The position numbers and the translations under genes were made by a program. Under the pieces are notes generated by a model. That model had not been told where the DNA came from, made no database searches, and saw only the letters and a list, made by a program, of their open reading frames with translations. A stretch of 64,000 bases of DNA, from contig NC_045128.1 in NCBI RefSeq assembly GCF_007655135.1, positions 3,286,001-3,350,000 of the forward strand. Direction: 5' to 3'. Shown here in pieces: positions 13,634 through 25,291 of the stretch (its first letter is position 1; every line of letters starts with the position of its first letter). Source of the DNA: Punica granatum (Eukaryota; Streptophyta; Magnoliopsida; Myrtales; Lythraceae).

Positions 13634-16600
13634 TTATGATCCCAACTGCTTCAACTTCTCGACGACCTGCTTCATTGAAGGCCGAATGGAGAGCAACTCT
13701 GAGGTGCAGTACGAAGCTAGCCTAAGCAACCCCAGTAGGTTCCCACTCGGCCCACCTTCCCACAGCTCCAGAGAGAAGAATTCCTGGGCGCGTCCTTCCC
13801 TTAGGAGGAGCTTGGCCCATCCAACGATATTGAACCCGTTTCTGTAGTCTGAGAATGAGGGGTCAATTGATTTCTTCCCTGACATGAGTTCTAATAGCAC
13901 GACCCCAAAGCTGTAGACATCTGCCTTGTCAGAAACCCTACAAGTGGTTGCATACTCGGGGGCGACATATCCGAAGGTTCCTAACACATCAGTAGTTGCG
14001 TGGGTCTCAGAAACTTCCAATAGCCTCGCGAGTCCAAAGTCCGATAAGTAGGCATGCAGTTCCTTATCGAGCAAGATGTTGCTTGGCTTAATATCCCGAT
14101 GAACAATGCGAGGGCTGCAAGAATAGTGAAGGTAGGCAAGAGCCTGAGCCACATCAAGGGCTATCTTGTGGATCACCAGCCACTCTAAGTTCTTGCCTGA
14201 CCTCTCATGTATGAAGGTCTCGAGGTTCCCACCCGAAAGGTAATTATAGACTAGGAACATCTCTGTCTCACCCATAAAATACCCGAGAAGGGTCACGAGG
14301 TTCTTGTGTCGAATTCTTCCCAATGTCCTTATCTCCGCATCGAATTGCTGAATTCCTTGAAAACGGCCCACCGAGAGCCTCTTCACAGCCACTAGGAAGC
14401 CTGGGAGGAGTTCTGCCTTGTAGGTTGACCCGAAGCCTCCTGTTCCTATTAGGTTCCTAATGCTGAAATTATCTGTAGCTCCAACAACACTTTCGTAGTT
14501 CAGCTCAGGTGGGGCATTGGGAAAGGTTATAATCACCCTCTTTCGCAAGCTCGTTCCTTGACGGAACTTTCTCTTTGCTATGACAAGAACGAGGACGATG
14601 ACTAGGAAAGTGAGAAGTATAACGCATGCAGAGGTTACAAGTGCAATGATGAGAGGCCTTGGTCGTTTCCAACCATGCATTCTGTGGACTTCAAGAGGGA
14701 CTGGGAGACCACCAGGTGGGGCAGATAAGTCCGGGCATGAATGCAGATAAAGGTTTCCCTTGAAAGCTTCGCAATCATTTTCGTGTTGGAGGCGAGGAAT
14801 ATGGCCCGACAGGTTGTTGAAGGAAAGATCAAGCTTGGTGAGATTTGGAAGCACTGAGAAAGACGGAGGAATTTCACCCGAAAGCCAGTTGTGATCGAGA
14901 AACAGAGTTTCAAGACTTGAGGCGTTTGTTAAACTTGCAGGTATTGCTCCCATCAGAGCATTTTGAGAGAGATCAAGGCACACAATAGAATTCAGCTGAC
15001 CGAGTTCAGATGGAATTTCTCCGGTAAAATTGTTTCCTCCAAGAAGAAGCCACTTCAGGTCCTTCAATTTCCCCAACTCATCGGGTAAAACTCCCGACAA
15101 TCTATTACCACGCAAGTCAAGAAGTTGCAACATCGTCAAGTCACCGATTGCAGGAGAAATCGACCCACCAATCTGATTCTGTGCTGCTTCAAATTCCGTT
15201 ACCTTCATGCAATCAAGAAGAAGTACTGAATCATTTGCCATCAATATCTCGTTTGCACTCAAGTTCACCGACAAACTTCGCAAGCTACTACAATTGGATA
15301 CAAGGCTAACCGGAAAGGGCCCACCGAACCTGTTATTGTTCAGCAACAACCTGTAGGAAAATCTATCTTTTGTTGCCACATACCTGTCCCCGATGACAAA
15401 CAATGGCAATGGGCCTATGAAGCTGTTCCAGCTCAAGTCATGAGCAATTGCAAATTTATCACTGCTAAAAGGAATGTTAGAGTAGCTTCTCTCAACATCT
15501 TCCACAGTTAATATATTGGCATATTTTCCATAAGAGATAATACGGCTAACACAAATGCATTCCCGGAATCTCGAAAGTCCACCGGTTATATTATTCCGGC
15601 TCACATTGAAGTACACCATACAAGGGACTGGAAGCTGTGAGGGGAGATAACCCACCAAATTATTCGAACTTAGGTCCAAGAAAGTGAGATTTCTACACAT
15701 CCCTAAGCTCTGAGGCACCACACCGGTGATGTAATTCTGACCCATGTTGAGTGCTCTAAGCGGGCAAGAATCAGTCCAATAAGTCGGCAACCTCCCCTCA
15801 AGATTTGCCCTTGGGGCCCATAACATCTGCAGGCTCGGAAGCTGAAACACTTCATAAGGGATACCCCCAACAAAGGCATTGAACTCACCTCGAAGGCTCT
15901 CCATTGAACTATCACCACTCGAACTAGAAGAATAGTCCATCAGATTAGTCAGTATAAGAACTGACAATTTCCTGCAATAAGATAACTCTTTTGGGATCCT
16001 ATCGGTGAAGCTGTTTCGAGAAACATCGAGGACTCGGAGCTCAACAATCTGCCCAATCTGTGGAGGAATCTTACCCTCTAGAATGTTGCCATCGAGCAAG
16101 AGGGTCCTCAAGTTTATGCATTTCCCGATCTCCGGCGGTATATTGCCGATCAGGAAGTTATTGGAGAGCTTCAAATGCCTCAAGAACCTACAACTACTAG
16201 TCCTATGAATGGTTATCCCACCAGAAAGCTGATTGTTTGACAAATCGACAGAGCTCAATCTTCCATGGCCAATCAACTCATTGGGAATCGAACCGGAAAA
16301 CAGGTTACCGGACAGGTTAAGCAGTCGAAGAGTGTGGATATGGCTTATCTGGTTGGGGATCTCCCCGGAGAAATTGTTCCCTTGGAGCTCCAACACCTGA
16401 AGGGACTGAAGCCTCTCGATGCTCCCTGGGATCTCGCCGGTGAAGAAGTTGCAGGGGAGAGACAGAGCTTGGAGCTCGCTCAGGTCCCCAACAGACGCCG
16501 GTAGGGTTCCGGAGAGTCCGCCATCGGATTCAGCTGAGCAAGAACTCCCTTTGAGGTTCAGAGCCACCACCCTGTCGGAAGACCCATCGCAGGTGACGCC

Positions 16601-16771
16601 GTACCAAGTGCAGTGGCTCACGGAGGCATTCCAGCTCGAGAGGCGGCGCGAGAGGCCGGGGGCGGCGGCGCTCTTGAAGCTGAGGAGCAACATTGCGTCT
16701 CCGCAGACCGAGAACACAGGTCCCAATAAAGCAAAAATGAGAGAAACCCAGAACAAAAGGATAGCCGCCAT
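13634..16771 (-). CDS. RPK2: LRR receptor-like serine/threonine kinase, RPK2 (TOAD2) type
   Basis: One uninterrupted frame of 1045 residues. In order: a hydrophobic signal peptide (about 1-24); an LRR N-terminal cap with paired cysteines (SWNASVSHCTWYGVTC); N-terminal LRRs of the xxLxxNxLxGxIP type; a less regular middle section with several cysteines and a second LRR block (about 530-650); a transmembrane helix (about 706-732) followed by basic residues; and a kinase domain from about 774. The kinase has a GTGGFG loop, catalytic Lys near 797, HRD near 891-893, DFG near 911 and APE, so it looks active and of the RD class. RPK2-type kinases are plasma-membrane receptors with roles in anther and shoot-meristem signalling and in embryo patterning. 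The intronless structure and the C-terminal motif MKQVVEKLKQL fit RPK2. At 1045 residues it is about 100 shorter than Arabidopsis RPK2, so a divergent paralogue is possible. Confidence 0.85.
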   Translation of the reverse strand: MAAILLFWVSLIFALLGPVFSVCGDAMLLLSFKSAAAPGLSRRLSSWNASVSHCTWYGVTCDGSSDRVVALNLKGSSCSAESDGGLSGTLPASVGDLSELQALSLPCNFFTGEIPGSIERLQSLQVLELQGNNFSGEIPNQISHIHTLRLLNLSGNLFSGSIPNELIGHGRLSSVDLSNNQLSGGITIHRTSSCRFLRHLKLSNNFLIGNIPPEIGKCINLRTLLLDGNILEGKIPPQIGQIVELRVLDVSRNSFTDRIPKELSYCRKLSVLILTNLMDYSSSSSGDSSMESLRGEFNAFVGGIPYEVFQLPSLQMLWAPRANLEGRLPTYWTDSCPLRALNMGQNYITGVVPQSLGMCRNLTFLDLSSNNLVGYLPSQLPVPCMVYFNVSRNNITGGLSRFRECICVSRIISYGKYANILTVEDVERSYSNIPFSSDKFAIAHDLSWNSFIGPLPLFVIGDRYVATKDRFSYRLLLNNNRFGGPFPVSLVSNCSSLRSLSVNLSANEILMANDSVLLLDCMKVTEFEAAQNQIGGSISPAIGDLTMLQLLDLRGNRLSGVLPDELGKLKDLKWLLLGGNNFTGEIPSELGQLNSIVCLDLSQNALMGAIPASLTNASSLETLFLDHNWLSGEIPPSFSVLPNLTKLDLSFNNLSGHIPRLQHENDCEAFKGNLYLHSCPDLSAPPGGLPVPLEVHRMHGWKRPRPLIIALVTSACVILLTFLVIVLVLVIAKRKFRQGTSLRKRVIITFPNAPPELNYESVVGATDNFSIRNLIGTGGFGSTYKAELLPGFLVAVKRLSVGRFQGIQQFDAEIRTLGRIRHKNLVTLLGYFMGETEMFLVYNYLSGGNLETFIHERSGKNLEWLVIHKIALDVAQALAYLHYSCSPRIVHRDIKPSNILLDKELHAYLSDFGLARLLEVSETHATTDVLGTFGYVAPEYATTCRVSDKADVYSFGVVLLELMSGKKSIDPSFSDYRNGFNIVGWAKLLLREGRAQEFFSLELWEGGPSGNLLGLLRLASYCTSELLSIRPSMKQVVEKLKQLGS

Positions 16772-16964
16772 GGTCGTACGGACAAAGCTGCAGTGAGGGA
16801 ATGCTCCGGCGAGATCTAAACAGTACCGGAAGCTCAGCTCCGGCGAACAAACGAACCAAACAGAGCGCAGTGAAAGGAAGAAACTGTAATGTGATGAAGA
16901 ATGGCGACAATGGTAACGCCTCTCCCCCCTTTGGAGCTGTAAATGGTAACCACTCTCCCCCTAC

Positions 16965-17004
16965 CTCTCTCTCTCTCTCTCTGTGTCTGTCTCTTTCTCT
17001 CTCT
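16965..17004. repeat. CT-rich microsatellite in the 5' leader of the RPK2-like gene
   Basis: A (CT)n run with interruptions on the + strand, GA on the transcript strand, located 190-235 bases upstream of the RPK2-like start codon. Confidence 0.8.
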
Positions 17005-17070
17005 ACTGGTTCTTGGGTATCAGAGTTCAAGGAGAGCTACATGGGATTGAACTATTGGGTAAAGAAAGAG

Positions 17071-17073
<3 letters not shown>

Positions 17074-17110
<37 letters not shown>
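17074..17110. repeat. (GA)n microsatellite in the 5' leader of the RPK2-like gene
   Basis: A near-perfect GA run of about 37 bases, reading CT on the transcript strand. GA/CT tracts in plant leaders can bind BPC/GAGA factors; that role is inferred only from position and composition. Together with the CT tract at 16965 it gives the leader two complementary tracts that could pair. Confidence 0.85.
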
Positions 17111-17112
<2 letters not shown>

Positions 17113-17289
17113 AAGGAGAGAGAGAACGAGCAAGTTCGGACATATATTGGACAATGGACCAAGGACGGAGAAGGACAAGGGGGTTAGAGGAGAGGAGAGG
17201 AGAGGAGAGCTCGGAGGAAGAAGACAAAGCAGGGGAGGAGCAGAGCAAAGCCGGCGTCAGGAACAGGAAGCCTGCTATGCTACTATAGC

Positions 17290-17296
17290 CTATATA
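17290..17296 (-). promoter_or_regulatory. Possible TATA box of the RPK2-like gene
   Basis: CTATATAG on the - strand lies about 520 bases upstream of the start codon. It would imply a long leader containing the two GA/CT tracts. There is no independent evidence for transcription start. Confidence 0.3.
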
Positions 17297-17859
17297 GTAC
17301 AACACCTCACGACAGTGCATCGCGTGTTCTTTTTGTTCGAAGTTTCCCGTATGGTTAGTAACAGTAACACTCGTCCAAGCGGTAAATCAACCGCCCCCGA
17401 CATGAAGATGCGGTCACAAGTTGGCTTCTTCATGAGGGATTTACTTCCTGGTTTTCCCGCATGGAATCTTCCAATGTCCATGGTTTTATATTATTATATT
17501 ATTAAATCTTATATCAATATATATATATATATAGTGAAAAAAAAAACAATGAATCTTATTAAGACCACCGATAATGTTTCGAGTTCAGTTACTCTCATCG
17601 TTTAATATTCCGGTCTACTTTCGTATGTGAAGATTTTATCTGCTCGTCGTGTGATGATTAACCACTAGAGTTAGAGACACGAGATATATTGACGCACCGC
17701 GTTTTAATTAATTGACACTTTTTTATCATCTTTATTCATGTAGTAGCATCGCTCATTAAATTAGTATCGCTTAGTTAAATTACATATATTAATTCTCTTT
17801 CTTTTTTTCTTTTTTTTTTTGTAAATAGGATCTATTTTAAAGATATTTTACAGCATCAA

Positions 17860-18010
17860 AAGATGGTGTAGTGCTGTGGGCACGCCCTCACCTATTGATT
17901 TAGAAGTCGCAGATTCGATATCTAGTGGCACTACTCGTGCCTCTTGTCCCGATTCGATACCTAATAATACTACTCGTGCTTTTTTATTAATTATTTATGA
18001 TTTCTCTTTT
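17860..18010 (+). mobile_element. SINE-like element, copy A
   Basis: The segment starts near GGTGTAGTGCTGTGGGC (A-box-like) and contains CAGATTCGATATCTAGT (B-box-like), then the ending TTTTTATTAATTATTTATG. A related segment lies at 35050-35160. In copy A a stretch of about 39 bp containing GATTCGATA and ACTACTCGTGC is duplicated in tandem. The tRNA-derived origin is inferred from the box-like motifs. Confidence 0.45.
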
Positions 18011-19141
18011 ATTATATTAAGGCTTAACTTAAGTTAATCCAAGACAGCCATGTCACTTCTTCCTCCCTTGTACATTTTCTTCAACGGGAGATATCAAAGT
18101 CAAAATCGTTATACAACTTTCAATGTACAGTTGTTTTTAAGTATATAAGAAATTGATTTGGCAAGTGAATCGCTCAAATTCCATAAATTTATTTATTACA
18201 AGAACTCAAACAATTACGACATCAGAATGCAAAATTAAGAATGAACAGATAAACGTACGATAGCGTCATGTAGAAGTTCACCGAATGATGTCCGAGACAA
18301 ATTGTACCTAACGATCTCCTCCTATACGCGCTCGACTCATATCCCGATCTGGCAGCATTGTATAGTGATTTCTTACCCACTCCTTTGATATTGTATTCAA
18401 TTTTGGATCATTCGCGACCGTTAGTTATTGGACGATTCCTTTTTTTCCCACATAAGTCCGAACACTATTTAATGTGCACACTACACAGTCGCAATAAACC
18501 AAAATCAATAGAGACCAAATTTAGAAACTAAGCATAATTATTGGGATTTTTTTTATGAATAATAATTAATGGGATAAAAGGGGGGACCAGAACCCCAGAA
18601 TCGAGCTGAATGTCTGTCAGTTGTCAGTATTTTTACTTTTAGAAATCGTATATTGAAAAAAAAAATTATTGAATAGGAGATTCCTCCATTCGTCTAAAAT
18701 GCGAATAACGTAGGCGGCTATTTAGAGTTTGCATGTCTTGTCATGTATGTGCAATAGAAATATAGGCCCTACTTCAACGTGATGTTCTATATTTCATAAA
18801 ATAGGAGAATCCATTTCTCGCACTTGGGACATTTAATTCGTACTCTTACGTTGAGCAAGCTTGATCATATCGGAGTGACGTATAGTTGTTCGAACTTAAT
18901 GGCTCGGCGCATCTATTGCTCCAAGAAAGCTACATTGAATATATACCCATTGACTTCGGCTTCTAGTATAATCAATTTAGTTTGGACATGAATTTTGTGT
19001 CCACTTAAGAAAATGTGGCAAATGCCTCTGAGCCTAATTTATGTGTTTAGGTCCAAGGAAGGACACTGGCATTTTCTTGAGCGGGGAAATTTAGGTATAA
19101 TTTGACAAAATTAAGGTGGACATATAGGGATACTCATATTC

Positions 19142-19164
19142 ATATATATATATATATATATATA
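19142..19164. repeat. (TA)n microsatellite
   Basis: A perfect AT/TA dinucleotide run of about 23 bases. Similar short TA runs occur near 17518, 31917, 37785 and 43787. Confidence 0.9.
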
Positions 19165-21060
19165 AATGTATATTTATGTCACTAATTTATGAATTTGACA
19201 CAAGATATACCTACTCTTTCGTTTATAAAAATTGTATTATATTATTGATTGACAGAATGCATGACTTATTAGGTCAACGTGAAAATAAAGGCTTTGAGAT
19301 TTGGAAGTCGTGGTCAAAAAAACAAAAAAAACAAAAAGAAAAGAAAAGAAAAGAAAAAGAAAGACATTTGGAAGCCATATGCGTAATGTTCCAACAAGTG
19401 GAAAGACTTGGGGGAGGGACAGTTACTTCACCAATATCATTTTTCAGAATAACTAAATTAAATAGTTTTTTTTTATCTTTCGGAAATTTCTATGGTTCAT
19501 TTGCCAACGATTTAATTATGAAAACATGACACGAGGGTGATGTAATTTGTAGAACTTATCTACACATTAAGATTATTGAGCATTTTCACTCTATTGGCTG
19601 AAAATAATTTGATCTGAATGTTGGTTTATTCTTGACACGAAGTGTTTTAATTGAATTTCAAACTTCGTGATCCAATTTACCTTAAAGTTTAAATTTTGAA
19701 TTTCAAAAATCTGAGTATTATAAGAAAAGAAATGTAGGGACCAAATAATAAGATAATTTTCATGGGAAAATGAAGAAACAAAAATTTTCATAAAGTGATT
19801 TCTTGTTTGTTCTCGCAAGTACTTATCTATGGCCTTTTGTTGGCTAGGAATCTTTTGGTATCGAACATAAACTGACAACACAAAATCGACATGAAAGAAA
19901 TAAGTAAGGCAAATTTTACATTTTATTGGGAGTTTATATAGGGACATCAAATTCTGTCAGCTTAAGATAGCACTTTACCCCTTATATAAGATCTGATCAT
20001 GATTATCAGTTCGTATTCAACATTTGCTATCAACAACGATTAAATTCTCTCAATGAATACTACCGACGGCGCGAGAAAGGACCAAAACCAATCCCAGGAA
20101 GCAGTAAAGGTACATAGGATTTTTCTGTTCAGGTGAAGATAGTCATGAACATTGTTGTTATCTCTTTCGTTCATGTAACTATCAGTATGTGCTTTAGGTT
20201 TAGGAAGGGACCCGATATCTATTACACATAGTTTATGTATCCAGCTCCCAATTTTCGAGCCAAAATTGAAGCACGAGATTTATTGATTAACTAAGCAAAA
20301 TGTTTTTTTAATTACTTAATTATCTGAGAAATTGAATAGAGGATGTCCCAATCGAGGAGGACCACTAGACTTATCGATACACTAACCATCTTGACTAATT
20401 TTGTCAAACTATCTAGTAAACTATATTATTATCATTAATTAATATAATTACATATTTGAATGAGTCATCGAGATGCCCCTTTTCGTTTTTAAAATATATA
20501 TTACAATAAAAAGAAAAAAGAAAAAAACATGAGACTGGAGATTGAACCTTTTAAGGTTACGTCTTAGATTTCACGATAAGTTTAGATCATTAACACTTTC
20601 GACTTTGTACGGAAATTCTAAGCAGCAGCTAAGGCCATTAGGGAACCATGGTTGGCTGCTCACCGATCGACTCCCTTTCAGTTCTACTTTCATCTACCTT
20701 TCCAAAGTTATTCGATACACACGCGTTTTTATCTCGTCACGTATCTCCGAGCTCTTCTCTTGATCTTTCGTTTTATGAATATGGAGTATCATCCCAAAAC
20801 AACGTGTATTTTTCTCTACGGTAGATTTTCTGTAATTCAGGTGTCCTATGGTCGTCATGCATACGAGTAAAATCTTGTTGTCCGTACGATAGGAAAAATA
20901 CATGAAACGCAATGAAAAATGGCTGACAGTAACGTGACACGACATGTTAATTGGGCATGCACTTACAAGCCGATGATCGAGGACGGAATCACGGAGGAGG
21001 CAGCAAAGTGATAAAGAGTAAGATATGAAAGGGGACAATCCATGTACTATGATGTGAATT

Positions 21061-21640
21061 TTACGGTGCTGGGAGGGTCATGTGGCCCCGGCGCCGACCC
21101 CAGTCAAACATTAGATCGCCCCAACGAGAGATGGCTAATCCAACAGCCGGTGGGCCGGGCCACGGTGTCCCCCGGACATAGTAGAAGGTATCGGGGCTTT
21201 CGTCTAGATGTCTGATAAGATGGTGATGGCTGCCTTTCTGAAGTCGAAAGGCAATTACTTCTCCACAGTGGATGTCACTGTCCCCATTCCCATCTTCAAT
21301 GGCTCTCCTCCCTCCCCCGAGGTCTCTATTATTGATCACACCGTGCTGCCCTTCTTCGGGTCGAGGAAAAGTTAGCAACCCCTTTTTTACCCGGGAGGAT
21401 GAACACCCGAACGATCTTACCGTTTGGACAGTCCAGAATATGTTTTCTATGGCTTCAGCCGCCCTGACATCAATAATCAGCCCCCCAGAATTTCTAGAAG
21501 ACCTACAGACACAACAGAGCTAAAAGACACAGAAATCACAGTAGCCAAATGCTTCCTCATACAATCACTAGTCAGGAACCCGCACCGCCATTACAGTAAT
21601 TTTTCCGTCACGAAGTTCTGTTTGAGTCATTAACATTAAC
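21061..21640. other. GC-rich island with short open frames, unassigned
   Basis: This stretch is clearly richer in GC than its surroundings and has open frames on both strands. They include a 55-codon + frame at 21208-21375 and a 105-codon - frame at 21061-21378. I recognise no domain in either. It could be a fragment of a degraded gene or captured coding DNA. No product is claimed. Confidence 0.25.
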
Positions 21641-21750
21641 TAAGAAAATGGATAATACATACATCACTAACTGTGGGCAAAAAGGGACTTGAGAATCAAC
21701 ATAGCCAAAATTGCTCTCTATAGTGGTTCTGTGTCCTGCAAAAACCTCAG

Positions 21751-24085
21751 TTAATCCATCACCAGAGGCTTTTTGCTTTTGCGCAATCTCTTCCTCTTCC
21801 TACCTCTACTTCTCGTGTGACCTTCATTCACTTCCTTTTCCTGCATGAGAAAATCCGAGATTTTAATCTTCGAAGTGAATGAGTACAGGTTGATGGCAAG
21901 TATAAAAGGTCGGTTTTCGGCTTTTTGCATCAGAATGAGCACCAAAGTGGGTGAACAAGATTATATACTTCATTTTGATAATTTTCGACCTGTTCAGGTT
22001 GTCTTTTTAAAGGTAAATAGGAAGAGATTAGCATGGAATTATGCACACATACCTTCTCTGATGTGGGTTTTTCATTTCCATGAGTCTTCTTCTTCAAACA
22101 TGACAATGGGTTCGGACCCTGCAAAGAACAAATGCAGCAAGAAACGTTCAACATAGTCAAATATATCCCAACATGACAATATGAATATTATATTACAGTA
22201 AGGTACACAATGGCACAACCAGAAAGAGAAAGGTCTCTATGGAATTTGTGCATGCTATAGATACGAACCTTCGCTTTCTTTCTCTTGAACTGAGGCTTAT
22301 CCTTCACACCAAGTCCTTTCTTCACAGCTTGTGTCTTTTCTGCTACTGCTTTATATCCATCTTGACCAGCAAGATCTTCCTCTTCATCAGAGTGCTTTGG
22401 TTTCGTGGATGCCAAAATCACCCCTGTTTTCTTTTCCAACATTTTCCGCTCCTCCTCAGATATATGCAAGCGCTCTTCTTCAGAATCTTTGGCATATTTG
22501 CGTTGAGCTGCAGACGGTTGCTCCAGAAATAGAACATTTCTCAGGCCAAACATTATAGGGATACAGGGCATCTGAATACAAATATTTCAGTTATGATTGC
22601 TTAAGAACATGACTCGTTGAAAAAAAGTAAGAGGCAGTGTGACTAAATTAAGAAAGGGCAGAAATGCAAGTTCAATAATGAAAAGTGTAATGTCCAAATA
22701 GATACATTTAAATCGAGTCCCGGATAGAAAAGGAATTCTCATCCTGCAACAATAACTCTATACAGAAAAAAATGCAACCATTATAACTATAAGTACATAA
22801 AAAAGATCCTGATGCCCTTGCCAAAGACTTAAGTGCTATAACAACCAATGACTAACCTCCTTTAGCTTTCTCCGAAGATCAGCATCTTGAGTAGCCACAA
22901 AAAAGTGTTCACGATTATTTTCCTTAACAACCTCCAAGATGCAGCTATCAGCCTTGGTCTTGCCCTCATGATCACACCTAAATAGTAGAATCCCGGGTGA
23001 GTTTATGTGGAGCCACAGAAATGCTCGGTCTCGTTCATAATAGAAAATGAATCCACATCTCCATTCAATATTCGGCGAAATGGAAAACCATGTGAAAAAT
23101 ACATAGGATTTCTTCTCACAAAAAGATTTCTTTGACAAAAATAATAGGGGCTTTCTTCCTGGAAAGGGGAAAAATGGATATAAAATCCAATTATGTAAAG
23201 ATGGATAGAGAAAACTGAGAAAACAATGCTGCCAGTCATGGACAAACGGTACAATCTCAAGAGTTCTGGTTTGAGCTGCTCCAGACTTCACTACAAACCT
23301 AGCGAAAGGCATGAAGAGGATCCACTTCACTCCATACAGATATATGGAGGGAACAATCTCAGGGCTTTCTTCTGTGTGGCTATCATTATTAACATTCAAA
23401 TCGAGAGATGAGCTTAGGACAGGTATACTGACCTCGCAACTGCAAAACTACGTGCAGTAGCAAGTGCTTCGGAGTGGGATCTCCCCAGTCTCTTCAGTTC
23501 CTCTAGAACACATCTATTATCAACAACAACGAAAATCAACAAGAAAATTCATCGCGGCCAAAGAACTTCCAAAAAAAAAAAAACGAACATTCAACGCATC
23601 CACACAATTTCGTGATATCAAAACTCCAATGTTACTTTATTCTTGGGATATCTAGCCCATTTGGTATCAAACACTGTACCGACTGATGCACGAACTCATG
23701 GCCACATGTTTTCAAAAAGTAATGAACGGAAAGTACTCTTGTTATTACGACAACTCCAAAACTTCATTAGTCTATGTCTGGAACCAACTAATTCTATCCA
23801 TATGTCACAAATTTCATGCCCACTCGAACACATGCTTTTACACCAACATGACAACTCGTATTAGCTGGCTACAGGGAAGAAGAGAGGGGGGGACCTCGTG
23901 GTGAAGAGCTTGACGGGGGCGGAGAGAATGTTCGAGATAGCCCTATCGGCAGGATCGACCCGATGGACGACGAGGTTGTGCACGAAGGTGCCATCACACA
24001 GCACCTTAAATGGCTTCCTGAAGCCGTAACATGCCGTGTAGAATGTCACCGCCTTGCGGCGACGCCTCTGCTTCGTGTGCTTCAT
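21751..24085 (-). CDS. UTP23: UTP23-type PIN-domain rRNA-processing protein
   Basis: Six exons, read downward: 24085-23895, 23513-23433, 22977-22857, 22571-22269, 22118-22053 and 21840-21751. They give 283 residues with all phases consistent. UTP23/FCF1-family proteins are nucleolar components of the small-subunit processome needed for early 18S rRNA processing and snR30/U17 handling. Visible hallmarks are the basic start MKHTKQRRRRKAVTFY, the motif VLCDGTFVHNLV with the first acidic PIN residue, TTRCVLEEL, FFVATQDADLRRKL with the later acidic residues, LGVKDKPQFKRKKAKGPNP, PLSCLKKK, and a basic tail (RGRKRKRLRKSKK). Length is close to plant homologues. A telo-box lies 230 bases upstream, common for plant ribosome-biogenesis genes. 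A broken copy follows at 28616-30086. Confidence 0.9.
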
Positions 24086-24316
24086 CTATGCCGCTCTGCA
24101 TCAATGCACAGCGAAGAGCAATGAGGAAAATTTCCTGATAATATCAGCAAGAGCAATCAAAACACAGAGCAGCAGAGGATTGGACAGCAACGCCTCTGCT
24201 CTGCCCTGCCCCAAGAGAGAGTGAGAGACAGTACCTGAGATCGGAGAAGACGCGGAGGATCCGAGGAACGGCAGCGCGATGAAGCAGATTGACGATATCG
24301 GAGGTTGAGGGGTGGT

Positions 24317-24325
24317 TTAGGGTTT
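24317..24325 (-). promoter_or_regulatory. Telo-box upstream of UTP23
   Basis: AAACCCTAA on the - strand lies about 232 bases before the UTP23 start codon. Telo-boxes are over-represented in promoters of plant ribosomal-protein and ribosome-biogenesis genes. The motif is seen directly; function is inferred. Confidence 0.6.
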
Positions 24326-25044
24326 AAGGCTTAAGCCCCTCCAACTGCACGCTGCAGGACTTGGAATGCCGTCGGCGGGTGATCTGAGCTGGAAGAGGAA
24401 GGATCCGCCTGATTATGGATGGGTCTGTTTCTCTCTCCTTTTTGCCCGCCCGTATACGATATCGGGTGGCTCGGGCGAAGCCCGTTTTACATTTCATTTT
24501 TATTTTTCCCCCCTTTTCTATTATTTTTTTCGATTATAAAAAAAAGGAAAAACAAAAGAGTCCACTGACAAAAACCAAACTTGCAAATTCTTGGTTCTTA
24601 TTAACTGTTGTTCATTTATGTTCATGTCATGTCTTGATCTGATCAAAATTTAATCATCATTGAAAGGCTTGTGATAATTATACAGTTTAATTTAGATTAA
24701 GAATTGCGTTCTTTTTACGAATGTAGACAGATTATATATAAACAAATTAAAATCAATAATTTAAATTAATCCTAATAGAGTCTTGTGTTTATAAACTAAT
24801 AATAGTTAAAAAGGAAGAATCTTACTAAACTGATGGCTGAAGAAAAAGAAAGTTATATTTTCATTTACAAATTTTTAATGAAATAATGGATCTTTCGTTT
24901 CGAGAGAAATATTGTTTTAATAAATTGAAAATAGTGAATGTACAAGGTACATATTGATTAATACTTTTTTTTTTTTTGGCTGGCGTGAGCTAACCCAATT
25001 TATTAAAATAAAGGAAATTGCACAAATGAATACCATGCTCGCAT

Positions 25045-25290
25045 GCATCCACATTGAGTCAGTCTTTCACGTTCTCCGGGATTGCACAAATGGTTTGGAC
25101 TAAACTTGTCCCTTCCAATAGGCGGCACATCTTCTTCTCTTTGCCGTTAGTGCCATGGATTTCTTCAGACTTGGCAAAAAATGTGTATTCGGACCACCGA
25201 GGTACTCCATGGGCGACAACCTTCGGAACAGGCTGCTGGATTTTATGGAATTGGCGTAAAAACGAGTGTTTGGTGATCAATTCATGCCGC
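25045..25290 (+). pseudogene. LINE reverse-transcriptase fragment (zf-RVT region)
   Basis: Translation gives IESVFHVLRDC, then after a one-base frame change AQMVWTKLVPSNRRHIFFSL, then GTPWATTFGTGCWILWNWR. This is the characteristic zf-RVT/linker segment of plant non-LTR retrotransposons and related 'putative ribonuclease H' proteins. The frameshift and lack of flanking RT or RNase H domains show a dead fragment. It stops next to the foldback element that starts at 25292. Recognition is from motif memory, not a search. Confidence 0.55.
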
Positions 25291-25291
25291 C

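Larger units (their letters stand above)
17298..21060. other. Intergenic AT-rich region
   Basis: Apart from the SINE-like sequence (17860-18010) and a TA microsatellite (19142-19164) listed separately, I see no convincing gene. Short open frames here are AT-rich with no recognisable domain. A purine-rich AAAAG stretch lies near 19318-19360. Confidence 0.5.

Noticed and set aside
16419..17605. + strand frames of 125-152 codons around the RPK2-like 5' end
   Set aside because: They run over the antisense of the LRR coding region and through GA/CT microsatellites, giving low-complexity RE/SL repeats.
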